Source of the DNA: DASQDT01 sp036380435
GTDB lineage: Bacteria > Acidobacteriota > Blastocatellia > Pyrinomonadales > Pyrinomonadaceae
NCBI GenBank assembly: GCA_036380435.1
Contig: DASVES010000033.1
Span: 1-5,331, forward strand
Direction: 5' to 3'
Length of the DNA: 5,331 nt
Part shown: one piece after another, positions 1 through 5,331 of the stretch
How positions within the stretch are numbered: position 1 is the first letter of the stretch
Layout of the letters: every line of letters starts with the position of its first letter
The notes under the pieces: generated by a model
What the model saw: the letters and a program-made list of their open reading frames with translations, nothing else
Database searches by the model: none
What the model was told of the DNA's origin: nothing
Position numbers and translations under genes: made by a program

Positions 1-44
1 AGTTCACGCAGAGGGTTGAATGAACTCAACCCTCTGCGTGAACT
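1..44. repeat. 19-bp perfect inverted repeat, truncated by the window edge
   Basis: Bases 1-19 are the exact reverse complement of bases 26-44, with a 6-nt spacer at 20-25, so the stretch can fold into a strong hairpin. The left arm starts at base 1, so the real palindrome may be longer. The right arm carries CTCTGCGTGAA and continues into further CTCTGCG copies, which suggests two head-to-head copies of one dispersed repeat. No open frame runs through it and no T-run follows it, so it is not an obvious Rho-independent terminator. The pairing is seen directly; the dispersed-repeat reading is inference. Confidence 0.8.
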
Positions 45-71
45 CCGCGCCCTCTGCGCCTCTGCGGTGAA
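32..71 (+). repeat. CTCTGCG-type short direct repeats
   Basis: The heptamer CTCTGCG occurs at 32-38, 52-58 and 60-66, with a one-base variant (CTCCGCG) at 43-49. The starts are therefore 11, 9 and 8 nt apart. TGAA follows the first copy and GTGAA follows the last. The tract overlaps the right arm of the inverted repeat at 1-44. Similar CTCTGCG/CTCCGCG-rich intergenic tracts are, from memory, common in several environmental bacterial phyla; I cannot confirm copy number from one window. Confidence 0.6.
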
Positions 72-160
72 TCAATGTCGCTTTCACTCAAGTGAACCTC
101 GCTCTAAGGGCGCGCGCGACTTGACGCCCTTTTCGCTGAACTCACGAACCGCATTTCCGT

Positions 161-166
161 TATCAT
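161..166 (+). promoter_or_regulatory. possible -10 box for a leaderless gluconokinase transcript
   Basis: TATCAT matches the TATAAT consensus at five of six positions. It ends 6 nt before the GTG codon at 173, which is about where transcription would begin. No convincing -35 box lies 16-18 nt upstream, and the only TTGAC-like hexamer (121-126) is too far away. The call rests on one hexamer plus the absence of a ribosome-binding site, so it is weak. Confidence 0.25.
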
Positions 167-172
167 GCGTGC

Positions 173-1744
173 GTGCCTGCCGACGCGGTTGAAACACTGA
201 AAGCTCCGGGCGAGCCGCCCTTCGTGCTCGCGCTCGATGTCGGCTCGTCGAGCGTCCGCGCCGCCTTCTTCGACTCACAGGGCGACGAGGTCGAGGGCAC
301 GCGCGCACGCGTCGAGCGCGGCTTTCGCACGACCGCTGACGGCGGCTCCGAACTCGACGCCGAGTGCGCGCTCGCCGAGGCCGCTTCCGTCATCGACGAC
401 GCGCTCGCGCTCGCGCCGGAGCGCGTGCTCGCAGGCACGTTGGCCGTGGCGGTCGCCTGCTTCTGGCACAGCCTCGTCGGAGTAGCCGCGGACGGCCGCG
501 CCGTCACACCCGTCTACGGCTGGGCCGACACGCGCGCCGCGCGACAGGCCGAAGCCCTGCGGCGCGAACTCGACGAGCGCGAGACGCACGCGCGCACGGG
601 TTGTCGCCTACACCCTTCCTACTGGCCCGCCAAGCTCCGCTGGATTTGCGAGGAGCGGCCCCACGAGTGGCGCGCGGCGGCGCGTTGGATGTCGTTCGGC
701 GAACTACTCACCGTGCGGCTGTGCGGCGGCGACGTTAATGGCGACGGCAACGTTCCGGCCGCCGTCTCGATGGCCTCGGGGACGGGCCTCCTCGACCAAC
801 ACAACTGCGCGTGGGACGCCGCGCTCGTCGAACGTCTCGGACTGACCGTGGAGCAGATGCCCTCGCTCGCGCGCGACTCGCAGACGCTCACGCTCGCCAA
901 TGATTATGCCGCGCGCTGGCCGAGCCTTCGCGGCGTGCCCTTCTTCCCGGCAATCGCCGACGGTGCGGCCAACAGCGTCGGCGAGGGCTGCGCGACGCGC
1001 GCGCGCATCGCGCTGATGGTCGGCACCTCCGCCGCGATGCGCGTCGTCTACGAGGGCGAGCCGCCCGCGGAGTTGCACGAGTCGCTGTGGTGTTATCGGC
1101 TCGACCGACGGCGCGTCATCGTCGGCGGCGCGCTCTCGGACGGCGGCGCCCTGTTCGACTGGCTGCGCGACTCGCTCAAGTTTAGTCTGCCCAATGACGT
1201 TGCCGCGATGGACGTAGCAACATTCGGCGCGAAGGAACTCGAAGAAGAGGTCGCGCGTCTTGAGCCTGACGCGCACGGGCTGACAATTCTGCCCTTCTGG
1301 TCGGGCGAAAGAAGCACGGGCTGGCACGCGCGCGCGCGCGGGGCCGTCCTCGGCCTCGGCGCGCACACGCGCCCCGCCGAGATCGTCCGCGCCGCGCAGG
1401 AGTCGGTCGCCTACCGCCTCGCGCTCATCTTTGACGCGCTCATCGCGCACGCGCCCGGCGCGAGCTTGCGCGCCTCGGGCGGCGCGCTCCTGCGCTCGCC
1501 AGCGTGGGCGCGAATCATCGCCGACGTGCTGGGCCGCCCCGTCACGCTCTCGCCGGTCGAGGAGGCGTCGAGCCGCGGCGCGGTTTTGCTTGCGCTCGAA
1601 GCTCTCGGCAAGATAAAAGATGTGGCCGACGTTGACGTGCCCGGCGGAGAGACGATTGAGCACGAAGCGCAGCGTCACGCCGTCTACCGTCGCGCGCGCG
1701 AGCGTCAGCAAAAATTTTACGACCTTCTCATCCGTGAACTCTAA
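173..1744 (+). CDS. gntK: FGGY-family carbohydrate kinase, probable gluconokinase
   Basis: This 523-residue cytoplasmic kinase probably phosphorylates gluconate with ATP to give 6-phosphogluconate, feeding the pentose phosphate or Entner-Doudoroff route. Length and domain order fit the FGGY family. The N-terminal phosphate motif is LALDVGSSSVRAAFFD (19-34). A substrate-side region holds WHSLVG (98-103) and WADTRA (117-122). The likely catalytic aspartate is D263 in ADGAANSVG. The C-terminal ATPase half has GTSAAMR (284-290), PFWSGERSTGW (374-384) and the ASGGALLRSP loop (434-443). GTSAAMR, the GGALSDGG stretch (318-325) and SGER resemble FGGY gluconokinases more than xylulokinase or glycerol kinase, but the sugar is inferred. 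The GTG at 173 is the most upstream usable start and has no Shine-Dalgarno. A GTG at 224 (residue 18), just before the first motif, is an alternative. Transketolase follows 35 nt downstream on the same strand, so an operon is likely. Confidence 0.88.
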   Translation: MPADAVETLKAPGEPPFVLALDVGSSSVRAAFFDSQGDEVEGTRARVERGFRTTADGGSELDAECALAEAASVIDDALALAPERVLAGTLAVAVACFWHSLVGVAADGRAVTPVYGWADTRAARQAEALRRELDERETHARTGCRLHPSYWPAKLRWICEERPHEWRAAARWMSFGELLTVRLCGGDVNGDGNVPAAVSMASGTGLLDQHNCAWDAALVERLGLTVEQMPSLARDSQTLTLANDYAARWPSLRGVPFFPAIADGAANSVGEGCATRARIALMVGTSAAMRVVYEGEPPAELHESLWCYRLDRRRVIVGGALSDGGALFDWLRDSLKFSLPNDVAAMDVATFGAKELEEEVARLEPDAHGLTILPFWSGERSTGWHARARGAVLGLGAHTRPAEIVRAAQESVAYRLALIFDALIAHAPGASLRASGGALLRSPAWARIIADVLGRPVTLSPVEEASSRGAVLLALEALGKIKDVADVDVPGGETIEHEAQRHAVYRRARERQQKFYDLLIREL

Positions 1745-1779
1745 ACGAAGCCTGCCCGAAACGAGGACAACCGAAGATC

Positions 1780-3825
1780 ATGAGCGCGTCCACCACGTCA
1801 CGCGAGACCACACCCACGCCCGAGTTAGATCAACTCTGCGTCAACACCATCCGCACGCTCTCGCTCGACGCCGTGCAGCGCGCCGAGTCGGGTCATCCCG
1901 GTCTGCCGCTCGGCGCCGCCCCGATGGCCTACGTCCTCTGGACGCGTCACCTCCGTCACAACCCGCGCAACCCCGCCTGGGCCGGCCGCGACCGCTTCCT
2001 GCTCTCCGCCGGCCACGGCTCGATGCTCCTCTACTCGCTCCTCCACCTGACCGGCTACGACCTCTCGCTCGACGACCTGATGAACTTTCGGCAGTGGGAG
2101 TCGAAGACGCCGGGCCACCCCGAGAACTTCCAGACGCCCGGTGTGGAGATCACCACGGGGCCGCTCGGGCAGGGGTTCGCCAACGGCGTCGGCATGGCGA
2201 TGGGCGCCGCCCACCTCGCCGACAAGTTCAACCAAGAGGGCTTTCCCCTCATCGACAATTTCGTCTACGCCATCGTCTCCGACGGCGACCTGATGGAGGG
2301 CGTCGCCAGCGAGGCCGCCTCCCTCGCCGGCCACCTCAAGCTCGGCCGTCTCATCTATCTCTACGACGACAACCGCGTGACCATCGAAGGCTTCACCTCG
2401 CTCGCCTTCACCGAGGATGTGGCCCGTCGCTTCGACTCCTACGGCTGGCACACACTCACGGTCGAAGACGGCAACGACCTCGAAGCCATCGACGCCGCCA
2501 TCCGCGAGGCGCAAGGCGTCACCGACCGCCCGTCGCTCATCTCCGTCAAGACCGTCATCGGCTTCGGCATGCCCACCGCCGGCACGCGCAAGGCCCACTC
2601 GGACGCGCCCGGCGAAGAAGCGGTTAAAGAAACCAAGCGGCAACTCGGCTGGCCCGAGGACGAAACTTTCCACGTGCCTGAGGAAGCGCGCGCGCACTTC
2701 GGCGGCTCGGTGGAGCGCGGCGAGCGTCTTGAGGCCGAGTGGAACGCGCTCGTCGAGCGATACGAGCGCGAGCACGAAGAGTTGGGCCGCTCGTGGCGCG
2801 TGACGATGAGCGGCGAGCTGCCCGAGGGCTGGGAGTCGCACCTGCCTTCGTTCGAGGCCGCTAAGCCGATGGCGACGCGCGCCGCCTCGGGCGAGTGTAT
2901 CAACGCGCTCGCGCCGCACCTGCCGATGCTCTTCGGCGGCTCGGCCGACCTCGGCGTCTCTAACAACACCGACATCAAAGACGGGGGCAGTTTCCAGTCC
3001 GACAATTACGCGGGCCGCATCATCCACTTCGGCGTCCGCGAGCACGCGATGGGTTCCACCATGACCGGCATCGCCTTAAACGGCGGACTCATCCCCTTCG
3101 GCGGCACCTTCCTGTGCTTCTCAGACTACATGCGCCCCGCCGTCCGCCTCGCGGCCCTCTCCGGCGTGCAGGCCGTCTACGTCTTCACACACGACTCCGT
3201 GGGCTTGGGCGAAGACGGGCCGACGCACCAGCCCATCGAACACGTCGCCTCCCTGCGCGCCATCCCGAACCTGCACGTCATCCGCCCGGCGGACGTGCAC
3301 GAAACGCGCGAGGCGTGGCGCGCGGCCATCCTCCGGCGCGAGGGGCCGACCGCGCTCATCCTCACGCGCCAGAAGGTGCCGCTCATCGACCGCGCGAAGT
3401 TCGCCCCGGCCGACGGCGCGCGCCGCGGCGCATACACGCTCGCCGACGCGACCGACGCTGACGGCAAACCGACCGCACCGCGACTCGTCATCATCGCCAC
3501 CGGCTCCGAAGTCGCGCTCGCGCTCGACGCGCGTGAGCGTCTTCAGGCGGAAGCCGCGCCCACACGCGTCGTCTCCATGCCCTGCTGGGAGTTGTTCGAG
3601 GAGCAGACGGCCGAGTACCGTGAGAGCGTCATCCCATCGAGTGTCGCGGCGCGGCTCGCGGTCGAGGCCGGCGTCCCGCTGGGCTGGGAAAGGTACGTCG
3701 GCCCCGGCGGTGGTATCGTCGGCCTTGACCGCTTCGGCGCCTCCGCGCCCGGCGACGTGGCGCTCAAGAACCTCGGCTTCAACGTCGGGAACGTCGTCGC
3801 GCGCGCGCGCGCCCTGATCAAGTAG
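1780..3825 (+). CDS. tkt: transketolase
   Basis: Thiamine-diphosphate enzyme of the non-oxidative pentose phosphate pathway; it moves two-carbon ketol units from xylulose-5-P to ribose-5-P or erythrose-4-P in the cytoplasm. At 681 residues it is full length. The N-terminal ThDP domain has SGHPG (H39), SAGHGS (H79), GHPE (H113), GPLGQGFANGVGMA (127-140), the Mg/ThDP motif SDGDLMEG (167-174) to DDN (196-198), and H273. The pyrimidine-binding domain has R367, GGSAD with S394 just after it, the catalytic glutamate E421 in VREHAM, and THDSVGLGEDGPTHQP (H471, D479, H483). The substrate-binding arginine R530 is in LTRQ. The C-terminal domain has ATGSEV (573-578) and ends in the usual GWERYVGPGG and FGASAPGDVALKNLGF segments. 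All expected active-site residues are present. GAGGA at 1763-1767 is a weak ribosome-binding site 12 nt before the ATG. It probably shares a transcript with the kinase upstream. A long inverted repeat lies 19 nt after the stop. Confidence 0.97.
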   Translation: MSASTTSRETTPTPELDQLCVNTIRTLSLDAVQRAESGHPGLPLGAAPMAYVLWTRHLRHNPRNPAWAGRDRFLLSAGHGSMLLYSLLHLTGYDLSLDDLMNFRQWESKTPGHPENFQTPGVEITTGPLGQGFANGVGMAMGAAHLADKFNQEGFPLIDNFVYAIVSDGDLMEGVASEAASLAGHLKLGRLIYLYDDNRVTIEGFTSLAFTEDVARRFDSYGWHTLTVEDGNDLEAIDAAIREAQGVTDRPSLISVKTVIGFGMPTAGTRKAHSDAPGEEAVKETKRQLGWPEDETFHVPEEARAHFGGSVERGERLEAEWNALVERYEREHEELGRSWRVTMSGELPEGWESHLPSFEAAKPMATRAASGECINALAPHLPMLFGGSADLGVSNNTDIKDGGSFQSDNYAGRIIHFGVREHAMGSTMTGIALNGGLIPFGGTFLCFSDYMRPAVRLAALSGVQAVYVFTHDSVGLGEDGPTHQPIEHVASLRAIPNLHVIRPADVHETREAWRAAILRREGPTALILTRQKVPLIDRAKFAPADGARRGAYTLADATDADGKPTAPRLVIIATGSEVALALDARERLQAEAAPTRVVSMPCWELFEEQTAEYRESVIPSSVAARLAVEAGVPLGWERYVGPGGGIVGLDRFGASAPGDVALKNLGFNVGNVVARARALIK

Positions 3826-3844
3826 AACGACCGCGCGTCCGTAA

Positions 3845-3914
3845 CAGTACCGCGAGCGGTAGCGAGCGGGTCTACTCTCGTCACCCGACCCGCTCGCTAC
3901 CGCTCGCGGTACTG
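3845..3914. repeat. perfect 28-bp inverted repeat (REP-like hairpin) between tkt and the ABM gene
   Basis: Bases 3845-3872 are the exact reverse complement of 3887-3914, separated by a 14-nt loop at 3873-3886. All 28 pairs match and most are G-C. Each arm also holds two copies of GCGAGCGG (3852-3859 and 3862-3869 in the left arm), ten bases apart, so the element is a nested repeat. No T-run follows on either strand, so it does not look like a standard intrinsic terminator, though so strong a hairpin could still slow polymerase or protect the 3' end of tkt mRNA. Its right arm ends 8 nt before the AGGAGG of the next gene. The perfect arms suggest a recent copy of a mobile or maintained palindromic repeat; that part is inference. 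Confidence 0.9.
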
Positions 3915-3922
3915 ACTGATGC

Positions 3923-3928
3923 AGGAGG
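3923..3928 (+). promoter_or_regulatory. Shine-Dalgarno AGGAGG that fixes the ABM gene start
   Basis: A full consensus AGGAGG sits 5 nt before the ATG at 3934. Another in-frame ATG at 3919 lies upstream of this motif and would put it inside the coding sequence, so 3934 is preferred. It is the clearest ribosome-binding site in the window; the other three genes have weak or no recognisable sites. Confidence 0.8.
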
Positions 3929-3933
3929 CGCTG

Positions 3934-4227
3934 ATGACAGAGCAATCGCTGAGGGTCGTCGCCAGAATCGTCGCTAAACCCGGTCGAGTGGAAGAGGTGC
4001 GCGAACTGTTGCGCGCGCTTGTCGGCCCGACCCGCCGCGAGCGCGGCTGTGTGAGCTACGAGCTGCTCCAAAACCGGGACGACCCGACCGACTTCACCTT
4101 CGTCGAAGAGTGGACGGACGCCGCCGCGCTCGACGCGCATCTCAACTCCGCACACATCCAGTCGCTCCCTCCCGAGTTCGACGAGATGGCCGACGTGGAC
4201 ATCCGCAAATACTCGCTCATCGCCTGA
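3934..4227 (+). CDS. antibiotic biosynthesis monooxygenase (ABM) domain protein, YgiN-like
   Basis: A 97-residue single-domain protein of the ABM / putative quinol monooxygenase family, whose members are small dimeric ferredoxin-like folds, often cofactor-free oxygenases acting on quinols or aromatic polyketides. The whole length matches the family pattern: a first strand (SLRVVARIVAK, 5-15), PGRVEEVRELLRALVGPTRRERGCVSYEL (helix then strand, 16-44), the turn QNRDDPTDF (46-54), FVEEW (56-60), and the helix AALDAHLNSAHI (64-75) with its customary histidine (H74). There is no signal peptide or membrane segment. The start at 3934 is chosen for its AGGAGG; starting at 3919 would add five residues. 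It follows tkt on the same strand, but 108 nt and a strong hairpin lie between them, so it may be expressed separately. The true substrate cannot be read from the sequence; detoxification of quinone-like compounds is a family-level guess. Confidence 0.9.
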   Translation: MTEQSLRVVARIVAKPGRVEEVRELLRALVGPTRRERGCVSYELLQNRDDPTDFTFVEEWTDAAALDAHLNSAHIQSLPPEFDEMADVDIRKYSLIA

Positions 4228-4248
4228 CGCGCCACACGCCCGACGCGC

Positions 4249-5295
4249 TCACCAGACGACACGCAGGGCCGCCGGCATCACGCGAAACTCGGCGGGCGTG
4301 CGGCCACGCACGTCGCCGTCGGCCTCGACGCCGAGACCCGCCCCCCCGTCAATCGTCTCAATCTGAACTCGTACTCCCCGCTCACAACTGACCTGCGGGT
4401 TGTTGACGTGGCCGCCCGTGTGGACGCGCGCGAGCTCGCGCAGGATTTGCGTGGGCGTAAGATTGCAGGCGGTGAGCACGTCGAGGCGGCCGTCATCGAC
4501 GCGCGCGTCGGGAGAGAGGTTCATGCCGCCGCCCGCGTGCGTGCCGTTGGTCACGGCCATGATATTGGTGCGGCACTCGCGCCATTCGCCGTCGTCCACG
4601 CGCAGGCGCACGCTGCGGTCGCGCCACGCGACGAGGGCGGCGAGCGCGGCGAGGGCGAAGCGCGCCTCGCCCGGCAGGCGGCGCAGGCGCTCGCCTTGCG
4701 CGCCGACGCGCGCGGCCACCTCGGCCCCGATGCCGAGCGTCGCGGCGTTGAGACAGACGAAGCGGCGCGCGCCCGCGTCCGTTTCGCCGAGCAGCACATC
4801 CACGCTCCGCGTCGTGTCTGCGTCGCTCCCGCGCGTGATGTCGGCGTCGCTCCGGCGCGTCATGCCGGCCTCGCCTGCGCGCGCTGTCCGGCAGTGGGCA
4901 ACGAGACGCGCAGTCCAACTCTCCAGCGGCACGCGCCGGCCCCCGGAGAGGCCACGCGCGAAGTCGTCGCCCGTGCCGGCGGGGAGCAGGGCGAGCGCCG
5001 CACGGGGCGCGCTCGTCTTCGCGGGGAGCGCGCCCCGTGGCAGCGCCTCACAGTCCTCGAAAAAGCCGGAGGCCACTTCGCTGAGCGTGCCGTCGCCGCC
5101 GACGGCCGCGATTGTGCGGTAGCCCGCGCGCAGGGCCTCGCGCGTCCGCGCATGCGCGTCGCCCGGTGCGCGCGTCTCGTGTGCGTCGAACGGGACGCCG
5201 GCCGCGTCGAGCGCCGCGCGCACGCCCGGCCACGCCCGACGCGCTCGCGCGGCGGCATGGTTGACGACGACGAGCAGGCTTGCTCCTTCGCTCAT
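4249..5295 (-). CDS. diacylglycerol/lipid kinase family protein (DagK/YegS/BmrU-like)
   Basis: Predicted 348-residue ATP-dependent kinase of the DAGK catalytic family, which phosphorylates diacylglycerol or related lipids at the inner face of the membrane. The nucleotide domain shows VVVNHAAARAR (9-19, a variant of the usual NPxxG motif with H for P), the signature GGDGT (66-70) and LPAGTGDDFAR (104-114). The second domain shows CLNAATLGIGAEV (181-193), NGTHAGGGMNLSPDARVDDGRLDV (250-273) and VEADGD (323-328), where the second-domain catalytic aspartate is expected. It is some 40 residues longer than the roughly 300 usual for the family; part of the excess is an octapeptide repeat at 139-162 in the inter-domain region. 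An in-frame TGA lies two codons upstream, so ATG at 5295 is the most upstream ATG start. No Shine-Dalgarno is visible; a heptamer array sits 5 nt before the start. It converges on the ABM gene with 21 nt between stops. The lipid substrate is unknown. Confidence 0.92.
   Translation of the reverse strand: MSEGASLLVVVNHAAARARRAWPGVRAALDAAGVPFDAHETRAPGDAHARTREALRAGYRTIAAVGGDGTLSEVASGFFEDCEALPRGALPAKTSAPRAALALLPAGTGDDFARGLSGGRRVPLESWTARLVAHCRTARAGEAGMTRRSDADITRGSDADTTRSVDVLLGETDAGARRFVCLNAATLGIGAEVAARVGAQGERLRRLPGEARFALAALAALVAWRDRSVRLRVDDGEWRECRTNIMAVTNGTHAGGGMNLSPDARVDDGRLDVLTACNLTPTQILRELARVHTGGHVNNPQVSCERGVRVQIETIDGGAGLGVEADGDVRGRTPAEFRVMPAALRVVW
4810..4881 (-). repeat. three in-frame 24-nt tandem repeats inside the lipid kinase gene
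   Basis: Three adjacent 24-nt units at 4810-4833, 4834-4857 and 4858-4881 encode, in gene order, RAGEAGMT, RRSDADIT and RGSDADTT (residues 139-162); the next residues, RSVDV, begin a fourth, decayed unit. Units 4810 and 4834 match at 20 of 24 bases; units 4834 and 4858 match at 17 of 24. The period is a multiple of three, so copy-number changes keep the frame. The stretch falls between the GTGDDFAR block and the second-domain strand, where family members usually have a short loop, and its Asp/Arg/Ser/Thr composition suggests an exposed linker. Confidence 0.85.
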
Positions 5296-5300
5296 GCGTC

Positions 5301-5331
5301 AATCGTAAATCGTGAATCGTAAATCGTAAAT
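5301..5331. repeat. AATCGTR heptamer tandem array
   Basis: Four full heptamers, AATCGTA, AATCGTG, AATCGTA and AATCGTA, lie at 5301-5328. A partial fifth (AAT) runs off the window end, so the total length is unknown. The array is AT-rich compared with the GC-rich surroundings. It occupies the 5' leader of the minus-strand lipid kinase, ending 5 nt before its ATG. On that strand each unit reads TACGATT, which loosely resembles a -10 hexamer (TACGAT), but no specific promoter can be assigned. Confidence 0.85.

Noticed and set aside
106..131. Hairpin of 7 bp (106-112 with 125-131) followed by a short T-run, as a terminator of an upstream gene
   Set aside because: The stem is short, the loop is 12 nt, and only two or three T residues follow it; no upstream gene is visible in the window to need it.
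165..167. ATG at 165 as the kinase start
   Set aside because: It is out of frame with the kinase by two bases; the in-frame choice is GTG at 173.
704..1711. Long minus-strand open frame (335 codons) opposite the kinase gene
   Set aside because: It is antisense to a gene with clear FGGY motifs, its translation is Arg/Ala/Gly-rich with no recognisable domain, and GC-rich coding DNA commonly leaves such frames open.
1620..2627. Plus-strand open frame (335 codons) overlapping the end of the kinase and the start of transketolase
   Set aside because: Its translation is mostly Arg/Pro/His low-complexity sequence, and it overlaps two well-supported genes in another frame.
1825..3045. Minus-strand open frame (406 codons) opposite transketolase
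   Set aside because: A shadow of the transketolase gene; no domain-like pattern is visible, and the transketolase frame carries every catalytic residue.
3800..3812. Alternating CG run at the end of transketolase (a similar one is near 1326-1338) as a Z-DNA or regulatory signal
   Set aside because: Both runs encode Ala/Arg stretches and are expected from the extreme GC codon bias.
3919..3921. ATG at 3919 as the ABM gene start
   Set aside because: The consensus AGGAGG lies downstream of it and is ideally spaced for the ATG at 3934.
3121..4155. Minus-strand open frame (344 codons) across the transketolase end, the hairpin and the ABM gene
   Set aside because: It runs through an intergenic palindrome and two real genes and encodes no recognisable motif.
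4228..4248. Bidirectional terminator in the convergent gap between the ABM and lipid kinase genes
   Set aside because: I see no stem of useful length and no T-run on either strand in these 21 bases.
4408..5322. Plus-strand open frames (240 and 304 codons) opposite the lipid kinase
   Set aside because: Both are compositionally biased antisense frames; the minus strand carries GGDGT and the other family motifs.
5301..5331. Heptamer array as a CRISPR fragment
   Set aside because: Units are 7 nt and directly adjacent with no spacers, so it is a simple tandem repeat.

Overview
The window is a GC-rich, densely coding stretch of bacterial chromosome. It holds four complete genes separated by short gaps. 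The coding content is ordinary housekeeping metabolism, and I found no defence system, transposase, CRISPR array, prophage gene or RNA gene. High GC, GTG/ATG starts and several families of short intergenic repeats suggest a free-living, repeat-rich, high-GC phylum. Acidobacteriota (Blastocatellia-like) is my tentative guess, based mainly on the feel of the repeats and not on a diagnostic gene.

Layout. Positions 1-172 are non-coding and contain a 19-bp perfect inverted repeat, cut by the window edge, that runs into a CTCTGCG-rich repeat tract. A plus-strand pair follows: an FGGY-family sugar kinase most like gluconokinase (173-1744) and, 35 nt later, a full-length transketolase (1780-3825). 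The gap after transketolase contains a perfect 28-bp inverted repeat with a 14-nt loop (3845-3914). Just past it, a strong AGGAGG sets the start of a small antibiotic-biosynthesis-monooxygenase (ABM) fold protein (3934-4227). On the minus strand, converging on it with 21 nt between the stop codons, is a diacylglycerol/lipid kinase family gene (4249-5295). It carries an in-frame 24-nt tandem repeat, and an AATCGTR heptamer array abuts its start codon at the window edge.

How the genes relate. Gluconokinase makes 6-phosphogluconate, which feeds the oxidative pentose phosphate pathway (or Entner-Doudoroff). Transketolase works in the non-oxidative branch, so the first two genes form a plausible pentose-phosphate operon. 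The ABM protein and the lipid kinase have no evident link to that pathway. The most interesting material is non-coding: each of the three larger gaps holds a different short-repeat family.
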